Assembly (NCBI GenBank): GCA_900320095.1
Contig: ONQZ01000016.1
Coordinates: 1 to 46,004, forward strand
Origin: an uncultured Lentisphaerota bacterium
GTDB taxonomy: Bacteria > Verrucomicrobiota > Lentisphaeria > Victivallales > UBA1829
Length of the DNA stretch: 46,004 nucleotides
Reading direction: 5' to 3'
How positions within the stretch are numbered: the first letter of the stretch is position 1; each line of letters opens with the position of its first letter. This document shows positions 27,097-34,779 of the stretch, in pieces. A program made the position numbers and the translations under genes. The notes beneath the pieces were generated by a model. That model ran no database searches. It was given only the letters and a program-made list of their open reading frames with translations, and was not told where the DNA came from.

Positions 27097-27125
27097 ATCT
27101 TAGCACATAAACCGGAAAAAATCAA
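27097..27125 (-). promoter_or_regulatory. Promoter of the chagasin-like gene
   Basis: Minus-strand TTGATT (27120-27125), 17-nt spacer, TAAGAT (27097-27102) with extended -10 TGC, giving a leader of about 85 nt before the ATG at 27007. Confidence 0.65.
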
Positions 27126-27207
27126 GCCGCAACGGAAAAAAACATGATATTATGCCACTTTTCCGCCGGATTTGCGGCAAAAAACAGAAAAAGTTAGGCA
27201 AGGCTTA

Positions 27208-27235
27208 TTGACAAAGTTGAAAGATGTGCTATAGT
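27208..27235 (+). promoter_or_regulatory. Strong promoter of the hairpin-rich leader and secretin pair
   Basis: TTGACA (27208-27213, full -35 consensus), 16-nt spacer, TATAGT (27230-27235) with extended -10 TGC. Transcription would start near 27242, about 710 nt before the first secretin-like ATG. Confidence 0.75.
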
Positions 27236-27241
27236 ATATGG

Positions 27242-27950
27242 CATAATCAGCGGCGCGCGGTCCGGTTTCCAACAGAAACCATTCGGCCGTTTGTCCGCTG
27301 GAAATCAAAGTTAGGCCAAACTAACTTGGGCCCTGATACAACGCGATACGGCATGAAGCCGTGCGGGGAATCCCGGAACGCACCGGGAAAAAAAACGGAC
27401 GGGCGCGGCATGAAGCCGTGCGGGAGAACAGTATGTACGGAAAGGGACGGGGAGGACAAGTCCTCCACTGCAGCAGTGCGCGGCATACGCTCGCGCACAC
27501 ACACAGAATGCACCGGGCACTCTGCGGCATACACACGTGCATGAGCGTAAGCCATGCACTATGTCAGCACCGCTTGCGGTGTGCCGGGCTCACGCTCCGG
27601 CACGAGAAAGCAACGTTTTCGCATCAATTGCATGCGAGCGTCAGCCGTACACGGATTGCCGCTGCCGGGGTTACACTCCGTGGAAAAAGTTCCCGCCTGT
27701 TTTACGCTTTCCGGCCGCATGGTTCCCTCCGTCTCTCCTCAAAACGCCGCTGGCACGGGACTTGCTCATGCCGGGCGGCTGTGTTTTCGCCGCGCGCGTC
27801 CGGGCGGGAATCCGGTTTTCCGCCGTCCGTCTTTCCCGCCTCCGCCGGCACCGTCGGACAGAAACGACTGTTAATCCAGCCTAACAAATAACAACGAACC
27901 ACAACCCACCAAACCGTAACAACCAACCAAACCCAAGGAGATCCCCCCAA
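27242..27950 (+). ncRNA. Long hairpin-rich leader or non-coding RNA upstream of the secretin pair
   Basis: About 700 nt behind a near-consensus promoter without a convincing gene. Perfect stems include CAGCGG/CCGCTG (27248-27300) enclosing GGTTTC/GAAACC (27264-27280), AAGTTAG/CTAACTT (27308-27327), TCCCGG/CCGGGA (27371-27388), GGAGGAC/GTCCTCC (27451-27466), CACTG/CAGTG (27466-27478), GTGCATG/CATGCAC (27537-27559), CACCG/CGGTG (about 27568-27581) and GTGCCGG/CCGGCAC (27580-27602). A 19-nt direct repeat is at 27349 and 27406. The last ~70 nt before the ATG are A/C-rich, unstructured, and carry AAGGAG. No intrinsic terminator is seen, so a 5' leader of the operon is the simplest reading. Confidence 0.5.
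27349..27424 (+). repeat. Pair of 19-bp direct repeats with internal hairpin
   Basis: CGGCATGAAGCCGTGCGGG occurs at 27349-27367 and 27406-27424. Each copy can fold as GCATG/CGTGC with an AAGC loop. Further GC-rich motifs with related ends (GCATACGC, GCATACAC, GCATGCGAGCG) follow in the next 250 nt, suggesting a decayed palindromic repeat family. Confidence 0.7.
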
Positions 27951-29363
27951 ATGAATCCCAAGGTGAAAACCGGCCTCGCCGCATTGTTCGCGGCCGGCCT
28001 CCTGATCCCCTCGTTCGCCGCCGAGAATCCGGCCGACGAGACCACCGAAGAAGTCGAAACCGGCGAAAAAGTGCAGACCATCACGTTCATACAGAACGGC
28101 GCGCAGAAGGACATGGTCAGCAAGACCTACGAGCTGAAGCACACGAAGGCCGTCGACCTGGCTCCGTTCGTGAAGAGCGCCGCCATCCGTTTCGACGGCA
28201 ACTCCAGCGTGACCTGCATGGAAGACGCCGCCAACAAGCGTCAGATCATGATCGTCTCCACCACGGTCCCGATGATGCCCTACATCGACGAGATGGTCGA
28301 GGCGCTCGACCGCCCCGGCAAGATGAACGACTACGACACGATCATCTCCGGCACCGGCATCGCCTACGGCACATACAAGCCGCAGTTCCGTTCCGCCGAG
28401 AGCATGCTAGAGATCATCGAGGAGACCGGCATTTCCAGCGGCCCGCTGGATTCCACGATTAAACTCGACCCGAAGACCGGCATGTTCTACTTCAAGGACA
28501 CCCCGGCCCGCGTGGCCGACATCAAGGCGAAGCTCGAATGGCTCGACAAAGAAATCCCGCAGACGAGCATCGAACTGAAGATCTATGAAGTGCGCGACAG
28601 CGACCTGATCGACGTCGGCGTGGACTATCTGGCGTGGAAGAACGGCCCCGGCCTCAACCTTTTCGATGCCGCATACGACGTGCTGAGCATGAAAGCCGCC
28701 GAAACGATCGTGGACGGCATCACGCAGGGCGCCGATCTCTTCGGCACGTTCACCTACGGGTTCGGCGGCTTCTACACCGCCCCCGCGTTCGATTTCAGCT
28801 TCATCCGCCTGCTTCAGCAGAACGGCCGCGCGACCATCAACAGCACCGCCGGGGTCACGGTCTCCAACAACCCGGAAGCCGAGTTCAAGGCCAGCTTCTC
28901 GCCCGAATACCAGAACATCCTGAAGGACGACGATCACCGCACCAGCGTGGACGTCGGCGGCGACGCCTCGCTCGAGATGAACATCTCCGAGGCCACCATC
29001 GCCGGCACCCGCGAAAACGGCGGCGTGACGTTCGCCTACGAGCTCGCCGGTTCGAACGTGGTCGAGCGCAACAACATGGGCGCGGAAATCTCCGAGGGCA
29101 CGAGCTTCGCCGGTTCCATCTCGCTCCCGTTCGGACAGGAAAAGCTCCTCGCCTGCTGGGACCGCAAGACCGACGTCGAACAGACCATCGGCATCCCGTT
29201 CCTCTGCGAACTGCCGGTCCTGAAGTACATCTTCGGTACCACGACCTCGAACGCCGACGTCGTGCACTATTTCGTGACCGCGCGCGCCGTCCCGGTCAAG
29301 ATCAACGAAACCGTCGAGCCCGGCATCATGGCCGAATTCGACGAGCTCGCCGCGAAGAAATGA
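27951..29363 (+). CDS. Secretin-like outer membrane protein (type II/III secretion family), first of a tandem pair
   Basis: 470 residues with a signal peptide (KTGLAALFAAGLLIPSFAA). An N-domain-like part (~50-190) has YELKHTKAVDLAPFVKS and a second repeat KPQFRSAESMLEIIEE, recalling secretin N1/N3 folds. The C-terminal half has QTSIELKIYEVRDSDLIDVGVDY (~203-225), NGRATINSTAGVTVSNNPEA (~290-310) and the secretin signature GIPFLCELPVLKYIFG (~414-429), then a VHYFVTARAVPV end strand. Secretins form outer-membrane rings. No other type II secretion component is adjacent apart from the pseudopilin gene at 33.4-34.4 kb. The second secretin follows after 29 nt. Ring formation is inferred, not certain. 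Confidence 0.75.
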   Translation: MNPKVKTGLAALFAAGLLIPSFAAENPADETTEEVETGEKVQTITFIQNGAQKDMVSKTYELKHTKAVDLAPFVKSAAIRFDGNSSVTCMEDAANKRQIMIVSTTVPMMPYIDEMVEALDRPGKMNDYDTIISGTGIAYGTYKPQFRSAESMLEIIEETGISSGPLDSTIKLDPKTGMFYFKDTPARVADIKAKLEWLDKEIPQTSIELKIYEVRDSDLIDVGVDYLAWKNGPGLNLFDAAYDVLSMKAAETIVDGITQGADLFGTFTYGFGGFYTAPAFDFSFIRLLQQNGRATINSTAGVTVSNNPEAEFKASFSPEYQNILKDDDHRTSVDVGGDASLEMNISEATIAGTRENGGVTFAYELAGSNVVERNNMGAEISEGTSFAGSISLPFGQEKLLACWDRKTDVEQTIGIPFLCELPVLKYIFGTTTSNADVVHYFVTARAVPVKINETVEPGIMAEFDELAAKK

Positions 29364-29392
29364 CAACCGCTGACAAAAGGATACTCAATACC

Positions 29393-31189
29393 ATGAAAAC
29401 GATCACCAAGCTCACGGCGGCGGCTGTCTGCGCCGTTTCCGCCATCAACGCCATGCAGGCCGCCGATCCCACCCCGGAATACGGAAAAGCCCGCGTCGAG
29501 GCGAAACTGAACGTCACGGTCAAGGAGGACACCGATGTGCTCCAGTTCATCCAGGACAATTCCGACCCGGACGTGGTCACGAAGACCTACGTGCTGAAGC
29601 ACGCCGACCCCTATGAACTCCGCAGCTATCTGCGCGAGATCGTGCAGACCCGCAAGGTCGACGAGAGCGACACCGGCATTCAGGCGATCAAGTACAACGA
29701 CGGCACCGGCATCATCATGGTCTCCGCCGAAGACTACCGCTTCGAAGACGCCGAAAACGGACAGGGCATCGACAGCATCATCGAGATCCTCGACAAGCCG
29801 GGCGTCATCTCCGCGACCGGCGGCTCCGTCTACGTCTACCAGCCCAAGTACCGTTCCGCGGAAGAGCTCCGCGACATGATCGAGGCCGCGGGCGCGAACG
29901 TCGCCGACGACGTGACCGAGAACATCGGCGGCACCGACCTCATCCGCTGCGACACGGGCCTGAACCTGCTCGTCTTCGACACGACCCAGTTCTCCCGCAA
30001 GAACATCGAATCCGTGCTGAAAGAGTACGACTGCCCGTATCCCGAAGTCCGCGCGAAGATCACCGTCTACGAGCTCTACGCCGAAAACGACGCCAAGCTC
30101 GGCATCGACTTCCAGGCGTGGAAGAACAACGACGGCGTCGACCTCTTCAGCACCGGCGGCCGCTTCATGAAGAACTTCGCGTCCGACGGCTCCGCCCTGG
30201 TCCGCCGCGGCGGCTGGTCCGACACCCAGTATTTCAACTTCAATCCGAAGTGGAACACCAAGTACATCGACTTCCTGACCAGCAAGGGCAAGGGCAAAGT
30301 CCTGCACACCTGCGAAGTCTCGCTCCTCAACGGCGCGACCACCGAGATCGAGCGCACCAGCCAGGTCTTCTACGCCGGGCAGGAACCCGCCGAAACGCCG
30401 GAATACACCGAGGAATACATCCACCTCGAAGACGTGACCCCGGGCGTCGACTTCACGCTCACCGCCTACACGAAAACCGGAAAGACCATCGACATCTCCG
30501 CCTCCGGCACCGTCACGCTCGACATCGTCCACCTCTCCAGCCCGACCAACACCCTCGCCGAACGCTACTCCATGCGCCTGAAAGGCGGCATCTTCACGAT
30601 CGACGGCGTGAGCAACGGACGCAAGGTCGGCGCGAGGTACGCAGAAGTCCTCGACGCCGCGGGCGACGAGATCGAGTTCGAGAGCAACAACGTCCCCGCC
30701 TGGAAGGGCAACATCACCACGACCGATCCTTCCGACGAGTTCGGTTTCAAGCTCAGCCTCACGCCCTCCATCTCCGCGAAGGCCACCATGCTCGACGTGA
30801 ACGTCTCCAACAGCTCCCTCATCGGCTACACCTCCGAGGGTACCCCCCGCATCCAGCAGGGCGCGGAAGTCGCTTCCAGCTTCATGATCTCCAATGAAGG
30901 CACCAAGCTCGTCATCGGCGGCATCGAAAAGCGCGACGTGGTCAGCGTGTCCGGCGGCGTCCCCATCCTGAAGGACCTCCCGATCATCGGCTGGGTCTTC
31001 TCCACCGAGAGCGAATCCACCAAGCGTTCGCAGCTCCTCGTGGTCGCCGAGGTCGTCCCCGTCCGTCCGGATGAGGCCATGCCCGAATCCGCGTCCGAGA
31101 CGGCGAAGAAGATCGAATCCGACCTCGAAGGCGCGGGCGGCTGGAATACCTGGGGCTATCATCAGTTCCTCCTGGATTCCGACCGCTGA
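29393..31189 (+). CDS. Secretin-like outer membrane protein, second of a tandem pair
   Basis: 598 residues from the ATG at 29393 (AAAAGGA upstream, then signal peptide KTITKLTAAAVCAVSAINAMQA); the frame runs on upstream inside the first secretin but that part is out of frame with it and spurious. It has the same layout as its neighbour: YVLKHADPYELRSYL (~67), YQPKYRSAEELRDMIE, a variable middle with YAENDAKLGIDFQAWKN, and a clear secretin C-terminus, EGTKLVIGGI (~502) and GVPILKDLPIIGWVFS (~521-536), then LLVVAEVVPV. An insertion of ~100 residues (~330-440) is absent from the first protein. The two are distant paralogues and may form one complex. A strong terminator follows. Confidence 0.78.
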   Translation: MKTITKLTAAAVCAVSAINAMQAADPTPEYGKARVEAKLNVTVKEDTDVLQFIQDNSDPDVVTKTYVLKHADPYELRSYLREIVQTRKVDESDTGIQAIKYNDGTGIIMVSAEDYRFEDAENGQGIDSIIEILDKPGVISATGGSVYVYQPKYRSAEELRDMIEAAGANVADDVTENIGGTDLIRCDTGLNLLVFDTTQFSRKNIESVLKEYDCPYPEVRAKITVYELYAENDAKLGIDFQAWKNNDGVDLFSTGGRFMKNFASDGSALVRRGGWSDTQYFNFNPKWNTKYIDFLTSKGKGKVLHTCEVSLLNGATTEIERTSQVFYAGQEPAETPEYTEEYIHLEDVTPGVDFTLTAYTKTGKTIDISASGTVTLDIVHLSSPTNTLAERYSMRLKGGIFTIDGVSNGRKVGARYAEVLDAAGDEIEFESNNVPAWKGNITTTDPSDEFGFKLSLTPSISAKATMLDVNVSNSSLIGYTSEGTPRIQQGAEVASSFMISNEGTKLVIGGIEKRDVVSVSGGVPILKDLPIIGWVFSTESESTKRSQLLVVAEVVPVRPDEAMPESASETAKKIESDLEGAGGWNTWGYHQFLLDSDR

Positions 31190-31207
31190 GCTGAAGACTA
31201 TGCTCTA

Positions 31208-31227
31208 ATGGAGGTTTTACCCTCCAT
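31208..31227 (+). other. Short hairpin just after the second secretin gene
   Basis: ATGGAGG (31208-31214) and CCTCCAT (31221-31227) pair perfectly around TTTTAC, 18 nt after the stop and just before the terminator proper. Confidence 0.5.
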
Positions 31228-31233
31228 GCTCAA

Positions 31234-31274
31234 GGGGGCGGCACGAACTCAAATCCGCGTCGCCCCCGTTTTTT
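31234..31274 (+). terminator. Rho-independent terminator of the secretin operon
   Basis: GGGGGCG (31234-31240) and CGCCCCC (31261-31267) pair perfectly, with ACG/CGT extending the stem inside, followed by GTTTTTT (31268-31274). Confidence 0.88.
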
Positions 31275-31319
31275 CGGAACGGCTTTCCAATGTTTTTCCG
31301 TTTTTTTTGTCTTTTTAAT

Positions 31320-31348
31320 TTGAAAAAAAGATTATTGCGGAGTATAAT
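31320..31348 (+). promoter_or_regulatory. Promoter of the duplicated-domain lipoprotein gene
   Basis: TTGAAA (31320-31325), 17-nt spacer, TATAAT (31343-31348, full consensus). A ~50-nt leader follows before AAAGGA and the ATG. Confidence 0.8.
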
Positions 31349-31403
31349 ATTAGCGAAAATGTATTTCTTCGCCCCGCTTCGTCTGTATCCAGAAAGGAAT
31401 CCG

Positions 31404-31934
31404 ATGATGAATCTCCGCCGATCCACGCTCGCCGCGCTCTGCGTCATGGCAATCTGCCTTACCTCCGCCTGCACCAAGAAGATCGACGGCTCCTCCATGG
31501 AGAAATACTACCTGTCCTCCGGCGAGGTCATGAAGACCATTTCGGGCGATGACAGAAAGATGGAGTTCGCCAACGGCCTGGAAATGATCCTGTTCTATTC
31601 CGTGGATCCCTATGACGCCGTCTCCGATCTGGACGGCCTGACCGCGGAGGAAGTCTTTGACCGGATCCAGCAGATTCGCGACAGCAAGCCCCGAATCGAC
31701 GGTTCCCGCAAGGAGCGCTATTCCACGTCCCTTTCCGAAGTCCTGAAGAGCGTTCCCGCCGAGGATGCGCGTCAGATATTGCTTTCCCAGATGACGAAAT
31801 ACGGGTTCACTCCGTGGAACAACAGGAACATGACAAATATCCGTTCCATAGACGGGCTGAACGCGTTCGAGATCACCAAGAAGATGGGCGATCTCCGCAG
31901 GAACGAAGACCCGACCAAGATGGGCGGCAAGTAA
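31404..31934 (+). CDS. Small lipoprotein with two DUF6694-like repeats
   Basis: 176 residues from ATG 31404 (ATG 31407 is equally possible; AAAGGA at 31393-31398). The frame upstream passes through the promoter and is spurious. The signal peptide RSTLAALCVMAICLTSAC ends at a lipobox-like Cys (~25). The mature part is two copies of a helical unit beginning IDGS: IDGSSMEKYYLSSGEVMK... (~29-90) and IDGSRKERYSTSLSEVLK... (~98-165). Both close with a (L/I)DGL-(T/N)-A-(E/F)-E (V/I)-like motif. The pattern resembles DUF6694 lipoproteins, which I recall as single-unit. It lies directly after the secretin pair but has its own promoter. A pilotin or periplasmic chaperone role is only a guess. Confidence 0.7.
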   Translation: MMNLRRSTLAALCVMAICLTSACTKKIDGSSMEKYYLSSGEVMKTISGDDRKMEFANGLEMILFYSVDPYDAVSDLDGLTAEEVFDRIQQIRDSKPRIDGSRKERYSTSLSEVLKSVPAEDARQILLSQMTKYGFTPWNNRNMTNIRSIDGLNAFEITKKMGDLRRNEDPTKMGGK

Positions 31935-31988
31935 GCGCGTATCCCCTGTTCCGCCATTGCAGACTGGCGAACGAAAAAAGAATGCACC

Positions 31989-32038
31989 GGCGACCGGATT
32001 TCCCCCGGCCGCCTTCTTTTTTTCTTTTTTTCTGTTTT
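31989..32038 (+). terminator. Rho-independent terminator of the lipoprotein gene
   Basis: GGCG A CCGG (31989-31997) pairs with CCGG C CGCC (32005-32013) around one A-C mismatch, followed by TTCTTTTTTTCTTTTTTT. Confidence 0.8.
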
Positions 32039-32044
32039 TGCGGC

Positions 32045-32072
32045 TTGAAATCCCGGAAAAATGGTGTATCTT
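32045..32072 (+). promoter_or_regulatory. Promoter of the first DUF4143 ATPase gene
   Basis: TTGAAA (32045-32050), 16-nt spacer, TATCTT (32067-32072) preceded by GTG. The tandem repeats at 32081-32160 lie immediately downstream, at the expected transcription start and leader. Confidence 0.6.
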
Positions 32073-32080
32073 AGAATTGT

Positions 32081-32160
32081 AATCCCTGAAATCCTATAGT
32101 TTTTTGGGAATATAATCCCTGAAATCCTATAGTTTTTTGGGAATATAATCCCTGAAATCC
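32081..32160 (+). repeat. Tandem 33-bp repeats in the leader of a DUF4143 ATPase gene
   Basis: Two identical 33-bp units (32081-32113, 32114-32146) and the first 14 bp of a third (32147-32160). Each unit begins AATCCCTGAAATCC and ends GTTTTTTGGGAATAT, so each junction makes GGGA-6nt-TCCC, a small dyad. The units lie between the -10 and the ATG at 32184. The period is close to three helical turns, as expected for repeated protein-binding sites. Confidence 0.9.
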
Positions 32161-32183
32161 TGCATTTTCCCGGAGATGCCATC

Positions 32184-33326
32184 ATGAACTACATCACAAG
32201 AACCATTGAGTCTGAGCTGGAAAGAAAATTCTTCAGTGGGAAGGCCATGATCGTCTACGGCCCGAGACAAAGCGGAAAGACGACCATGATCCGGCATCTC
32301 GTCTCAAAATACGGGAATGACGATGTCCTGTGGCTGAATGGCGACAACCCCGACGTCCGCGCCCGCGTGACCGGGATCTCCACCGAAGGCTGGCGTCTTC
32401 TCCTGGGAAAACGTCGCATCCTTGTCATCGATGAAGCCCAGCATATTGACGGGATCGGGATGGCATTGAAACTTGTTACGGACGAAATACCGGATATTCA
32501 GGTCATCGCCAGCGGGTCTTCCGCGTTCGAACTGATGAACCGCATGGCGGAACCTCTCACGGGGCGCAAACTGGAGTACCGCCTGCTGCCGCTCTCCTTC
32601 TCCGAGCTGGCATCCGCCATCGGGGTATTGGAGGAGACGCAGAACTGGGAACGCCGCCTGCTTTACGGTTCGTATCCGGACGTCGTGGCGCATCCGGGGG
32701 ATGAACAGGCGTTGCTTTCCGAGCTTGCGGGCAGTTATCTCTTCAAGGATATTTACGCCATGGACGGCATCCGGAAGTCGGGTGGCCTGGACCGCCTGGT
32801 CCGTGCTCTGGCGCTCCAGATCGGGTCCGAGGTCAGCCGTAACGAACTTGCCGGACTGACAGGTCTGGACGTCAAGACCGTCGACAAATACCTTGATCTA
32901 TTGACCAAGTGTTACGTTGTTTATCCGCTGGGTGCGTTCAGCGGCAATCTCCGGAACGAGATCAAAAAGGGCTGCAAGGTCTATTTCTGCGATCTTGGGA
33001 TCCGGAATGCCGTCATCGGCAATTTCTCACCGCTGACCGCCCGGACCGATGCCGGACACATGTGGGAGAACTATCTCGTCATGGAGCGTATGAAACACAA
33101 TAGTAACCGCCCGTTGCCGCCGCGTCCGTTCTTCTGGCGCACCCAGTCTCCGAAGAGTCAGGAGATCGATTATGTCGAGGAGGAAGCAGGGCAGCTTCGG
33201 GCGTGGGAGATCAAGCTCAATCCCGCCGCGAAGGCGAAGATACCGCTGACGTTTCTCCGGGCGTACCCGAAAGCCGAAACCGGCGTCGTCACGCCGTCCG
33301 ATTACGAGAAGTTCCTGCTTTCGTAA
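32184..33326 (+). CDS. AAA_14/DUF4143-type ATP-binding protein (first copy)
   Basis: 380 residues. The N-terminal P-loop domain has Walker A YGPRQSGKTTMI (~25-36) and Walker B RRILVIDEAQHIDG (~77-90), then a sensor-like VIASGSSAFEL (~112) and PLTGRKLEYRLLPLSFSEL (~123-141), a hallmark of this family. The C-terminal DUF4143 part has a winged-helix-like LTGLDVKTVDKYLDLLTKCYVVYPL (~228-252) and a PD-(D/E)xK-like end, EIDYVEEEAGQLRAWEIKLN (~330-349), that may be nuclease-related. The family is abundant in anaerobes and of unknown function. A second, divergent copy lies 1.6 kb away. GGAG precedes the ATG. The gene stands alone, behind the 33-bp repeats. Confidence 0.88.
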   Translation: MNYITRTIESELERKFFSGKAMIVYGPRQSGKTTMIRHLVSKYGNDDVLWLNGDNPDVRARVTGISTEGWRLLLGKRRILVIDEAQHIDGIGMALKLVTDEIPDIQVIASGSSAFELMNRMAEPLTGRKLEYRLLPLSFSELASAIGVLEETQNWERRLLYGSYPDVVAHPGDEQALLSELAGSYLFKDIYAMDGIRKSGGLDRLVRALALQIGSEVSRNELAGLTGLDVKTVDKYLDLLTKCYVVYPLGAFSGNLRNEIKKGCKVYFCDLGIRNAVIGNFSPLTARTDAGHMWENYLVMERMKHNSNRPLPPRPFFWRTQSPKSQEIDYVEEEAGQLRAWEIKLNPAAKAKIPLTFLRAYPKAETGVVTPSDYEKFLLS

Positions 33327-33344
33327 CGGCGTTTCGCGCCCATG

Positions 33345-33371
33345 AAAAAGCCGCCCCGGATCGAGGCGGCT
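33345..33371 (-). terminator. Terminator between convergent DUF4143 and pseudopilin genes
   Basis: AGCCGCC (33349-33355) and GGCGGCT (33365-33371) form a perfect 7-bp stem. On the minus strand it is followed by T4-5 (33345-33349 complement), so it ends the pseudopilin transcript. It may also slow plus-strand transcription. Confidence 0.75.
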
Positions 33372-33416
33372 GAATCTTTCGAACCGTATTGCGGCGTGTG
33401 CCGCGAAAACCGGAGA

Positions 33417-34394
33417 TCACTTGTCATCCTTAGGGCACATTGTCCACATATTGTGGTCGGGAGCTTCATAAATGCTTTCTTTTCCCTGCCAGATCGTTGC
33501 GCCGGGGTGCATCATGGCGACGTGCCCGTCGCAGAAGAGGTAATTCCAGCTGTGGTTGTGCAGGGATTTGGGGGACATGTAGTCGGACTTCGGAATATAG
33601 TTTTCGGAAGCATTACGGAAGTCTTTGCCGCTTTGGTCGACGCCCCATTCCGCGTAGATGCCGAGCGTCTGCGTGCAGGCGGCGGACATGGCGGCATAGG
33701 TGGCGGTGACGAATCCGAGGTCGCCGCGGGTCATGGGGGCCCACTCGGCGAGGAGAATGGTACGGGACGGAATGGGAACCATGCTTTTTCTGGTCGCCTT
33801 GAACGGGGAGTTGATCCATGCGAGAGTACGATTCCGAAATTCACAAGCTGAATCAGGACATTCCGCTTTGCCGTTTCCCGCGCATGTCGCGTGGCTCATG
33901 CCGTAGGAGCGGAACGGGAATTTGTCTCTGGCGGAGGCGTTGCGCGGAATGTTGTCGCCGGGGCACTGGAAGATTTTGAGGCTTTGGAATTTGGAGCCTT
34001 TTTTGAGGATGCTGGATTCCGGCGTGCCGTTGAAGCGTATCTTTTCCACGACCTCGTTCATGCCGGGGAGGTAGGAGATGAGGAGACGGTCCCACAGGGA
34101 ATCGCAGGAGACGCCGGAGTCGGTGTATTTGTATTTGTATGAGTTTGCGCCCGTGACGGGCATGTAATACTGCGTGTCGTTCGAGTACATTATGGCGAGC
34201 GTGCCGAGCTGCTTGGCGTTGTTCGTGCAGCCTGCGGCGAGCGCGGATTTGCGCGCGGACTGAAGCGCGGGGAGAAGCATGGCGGCGAGGATGCCGATGA
34301 TGGCCACCACGATCAGGAGTTCGATCAGGGTGAACGTGCGTCTGGTGCGTGTTTCGTGAGCTGGGGTGAAGCGGGATGCGGTCTCGTGTTTCAT
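33417..34394 (-). CDS. DUF1559-type pseudopilin (prepilin-like N-methylation motif, H-X9-DG protein)
   Basis: 325 residues, AGGAG upstream of the ATG. A basic leader is followed by the type IV prepilin motif [19 protein letters not shown] (~18-37), though the usual Gly before the cut is Arg-Thr here, and a ~20-residue hydrophobic helix continues into [17 protein letters not shown]. The C-terminal half carries cysteines and the H-X9-DG signature ([13 protein letters not shown], ~295). Planctomycetota, Verrucomicrobiota and Lentisphaerota carry many such genes; each is exported through the inner membrane, and their roles are mostly unknown. It has its own promoter and terminator, so it is a single-gene unit. 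Together with the secretins it is the main taxonomic pointer in the window. Confidence 0.9.
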   Translation of the reverse strand: MKHETASRFTPAHETRTRRTFTLIELLIVVAIIGILAAMLLPALQSARKSALAAGCTNNAKQLGTLAIMYSNDTQYYMPVTGANSYKYKYTDSGVSCDSLWDRLLISYLPGMNEVVEKIRFNGTPESSILKKGSKFQSLKIFQCPGDNIPRNASARDKFPFRSYGMSHATCAGNGKAECPDSACEFRNRTLAWINSPFKATRKSMVPIPSRTILLAEWAPMTRGDLGFVTATYAAMSAACTQTLGIYAEWGVDQSGKDFRNASENYIPKSDYMSPKSLHNHSWNYLFCDGHVAMMHPGATIWQGKESIYEAPDHNMWTMCPKDDK

Positions 34395-34487
34395 GGCGCG
34401 GCTCCTGGTTGGAAAAGAAAACAGATGAATAAGTTATATGCGGCTCGTAGAACAGCGGATCGGCCTCTTCCGATAATCCGTTAGTAT

Positions 34488-34516
34488 ATAATACACCTCA
34501 TAAAACAAAAAATCAA
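34488..34516 (-). promoter_or_regulatory. Promoter of the pseudopilin gene
   Basis: Minus-strand TTGATT (34511-34516), 17-nt spacer, TATTAT (34488-34493) preceded by GTG, about 90 nt before the ATG at 34394. Confidence 0.65.
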
Positions 34517-34779
34517 GCCTTCGGATGAAAAAAAAGAAACTTTCGTTTCGTAAAACTGAATAAACAAAAGAAACTAAAGGAATTGCCTGAAGAAAACACT
34601 GCGCCCTGCTGCCCGTTCCTGAGCCCGTGCCGGAGCTTGTTCCTGAGCCCGTGCCGGAGCTTGTTCCTGAGCCCGTGCCGGATCGCTTCCTGCACATGTC
34701 CCCCGCCTCGATCTCCTCATCCCGCCTCAAAGCCCTTTGTCCCCCGCCTTGATTCCCCCCCTCATCCCCCTCCCGGAAT
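34517..34779. other. Intergenic region between pseudopilin and second DUF4143 gene
   Basis: No gene is recognised. It holds an A-rich stretch, the 24-bp tandem repeats at 34615-34682 and a C-rich stretch (34697-34775). The short frames across the repeats only translate repetitive peptides. Confidence 0.6.
34615..34682 (+). repeat. Tandem 24-bp repeats
   Basis: Two identical 24-bp units (34615-34638, 34639-34662) and 20 bp of a third (34663-34682), each starting GTTCCTGAGCCC and continuing GTGCCGGAGCTT. The GC-rich repeat is unrelated in sequence to the AT-rich 23-bp array 100 bp further on. Confidence 0.9.

Noticed and set aside
27361..27891. Protein-coding frames of 82-176 residues in the hairpin-rich region
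   Set aside because: They translate the repeats (MKPCG or ARLHA-type strings), have no Shine-Dalgarno and occur in several frames on both strands at once.
27242..27950. Retron or group II intron RNA
   Set aside because: There is no reverse transcriptase gene in the window and no recognisable domain V or msr/msd arrangement.
28634..29392. Upstream extension of the second secretin frame
   Set aside because: It overlaps the first secretin out of frame and is Arg/His-rich; a signal peptide starts at 29393.
32081..32160. CRISPR array
   Set aside because: Units are contiguous with no variable spacers and no cas genes are nearby.
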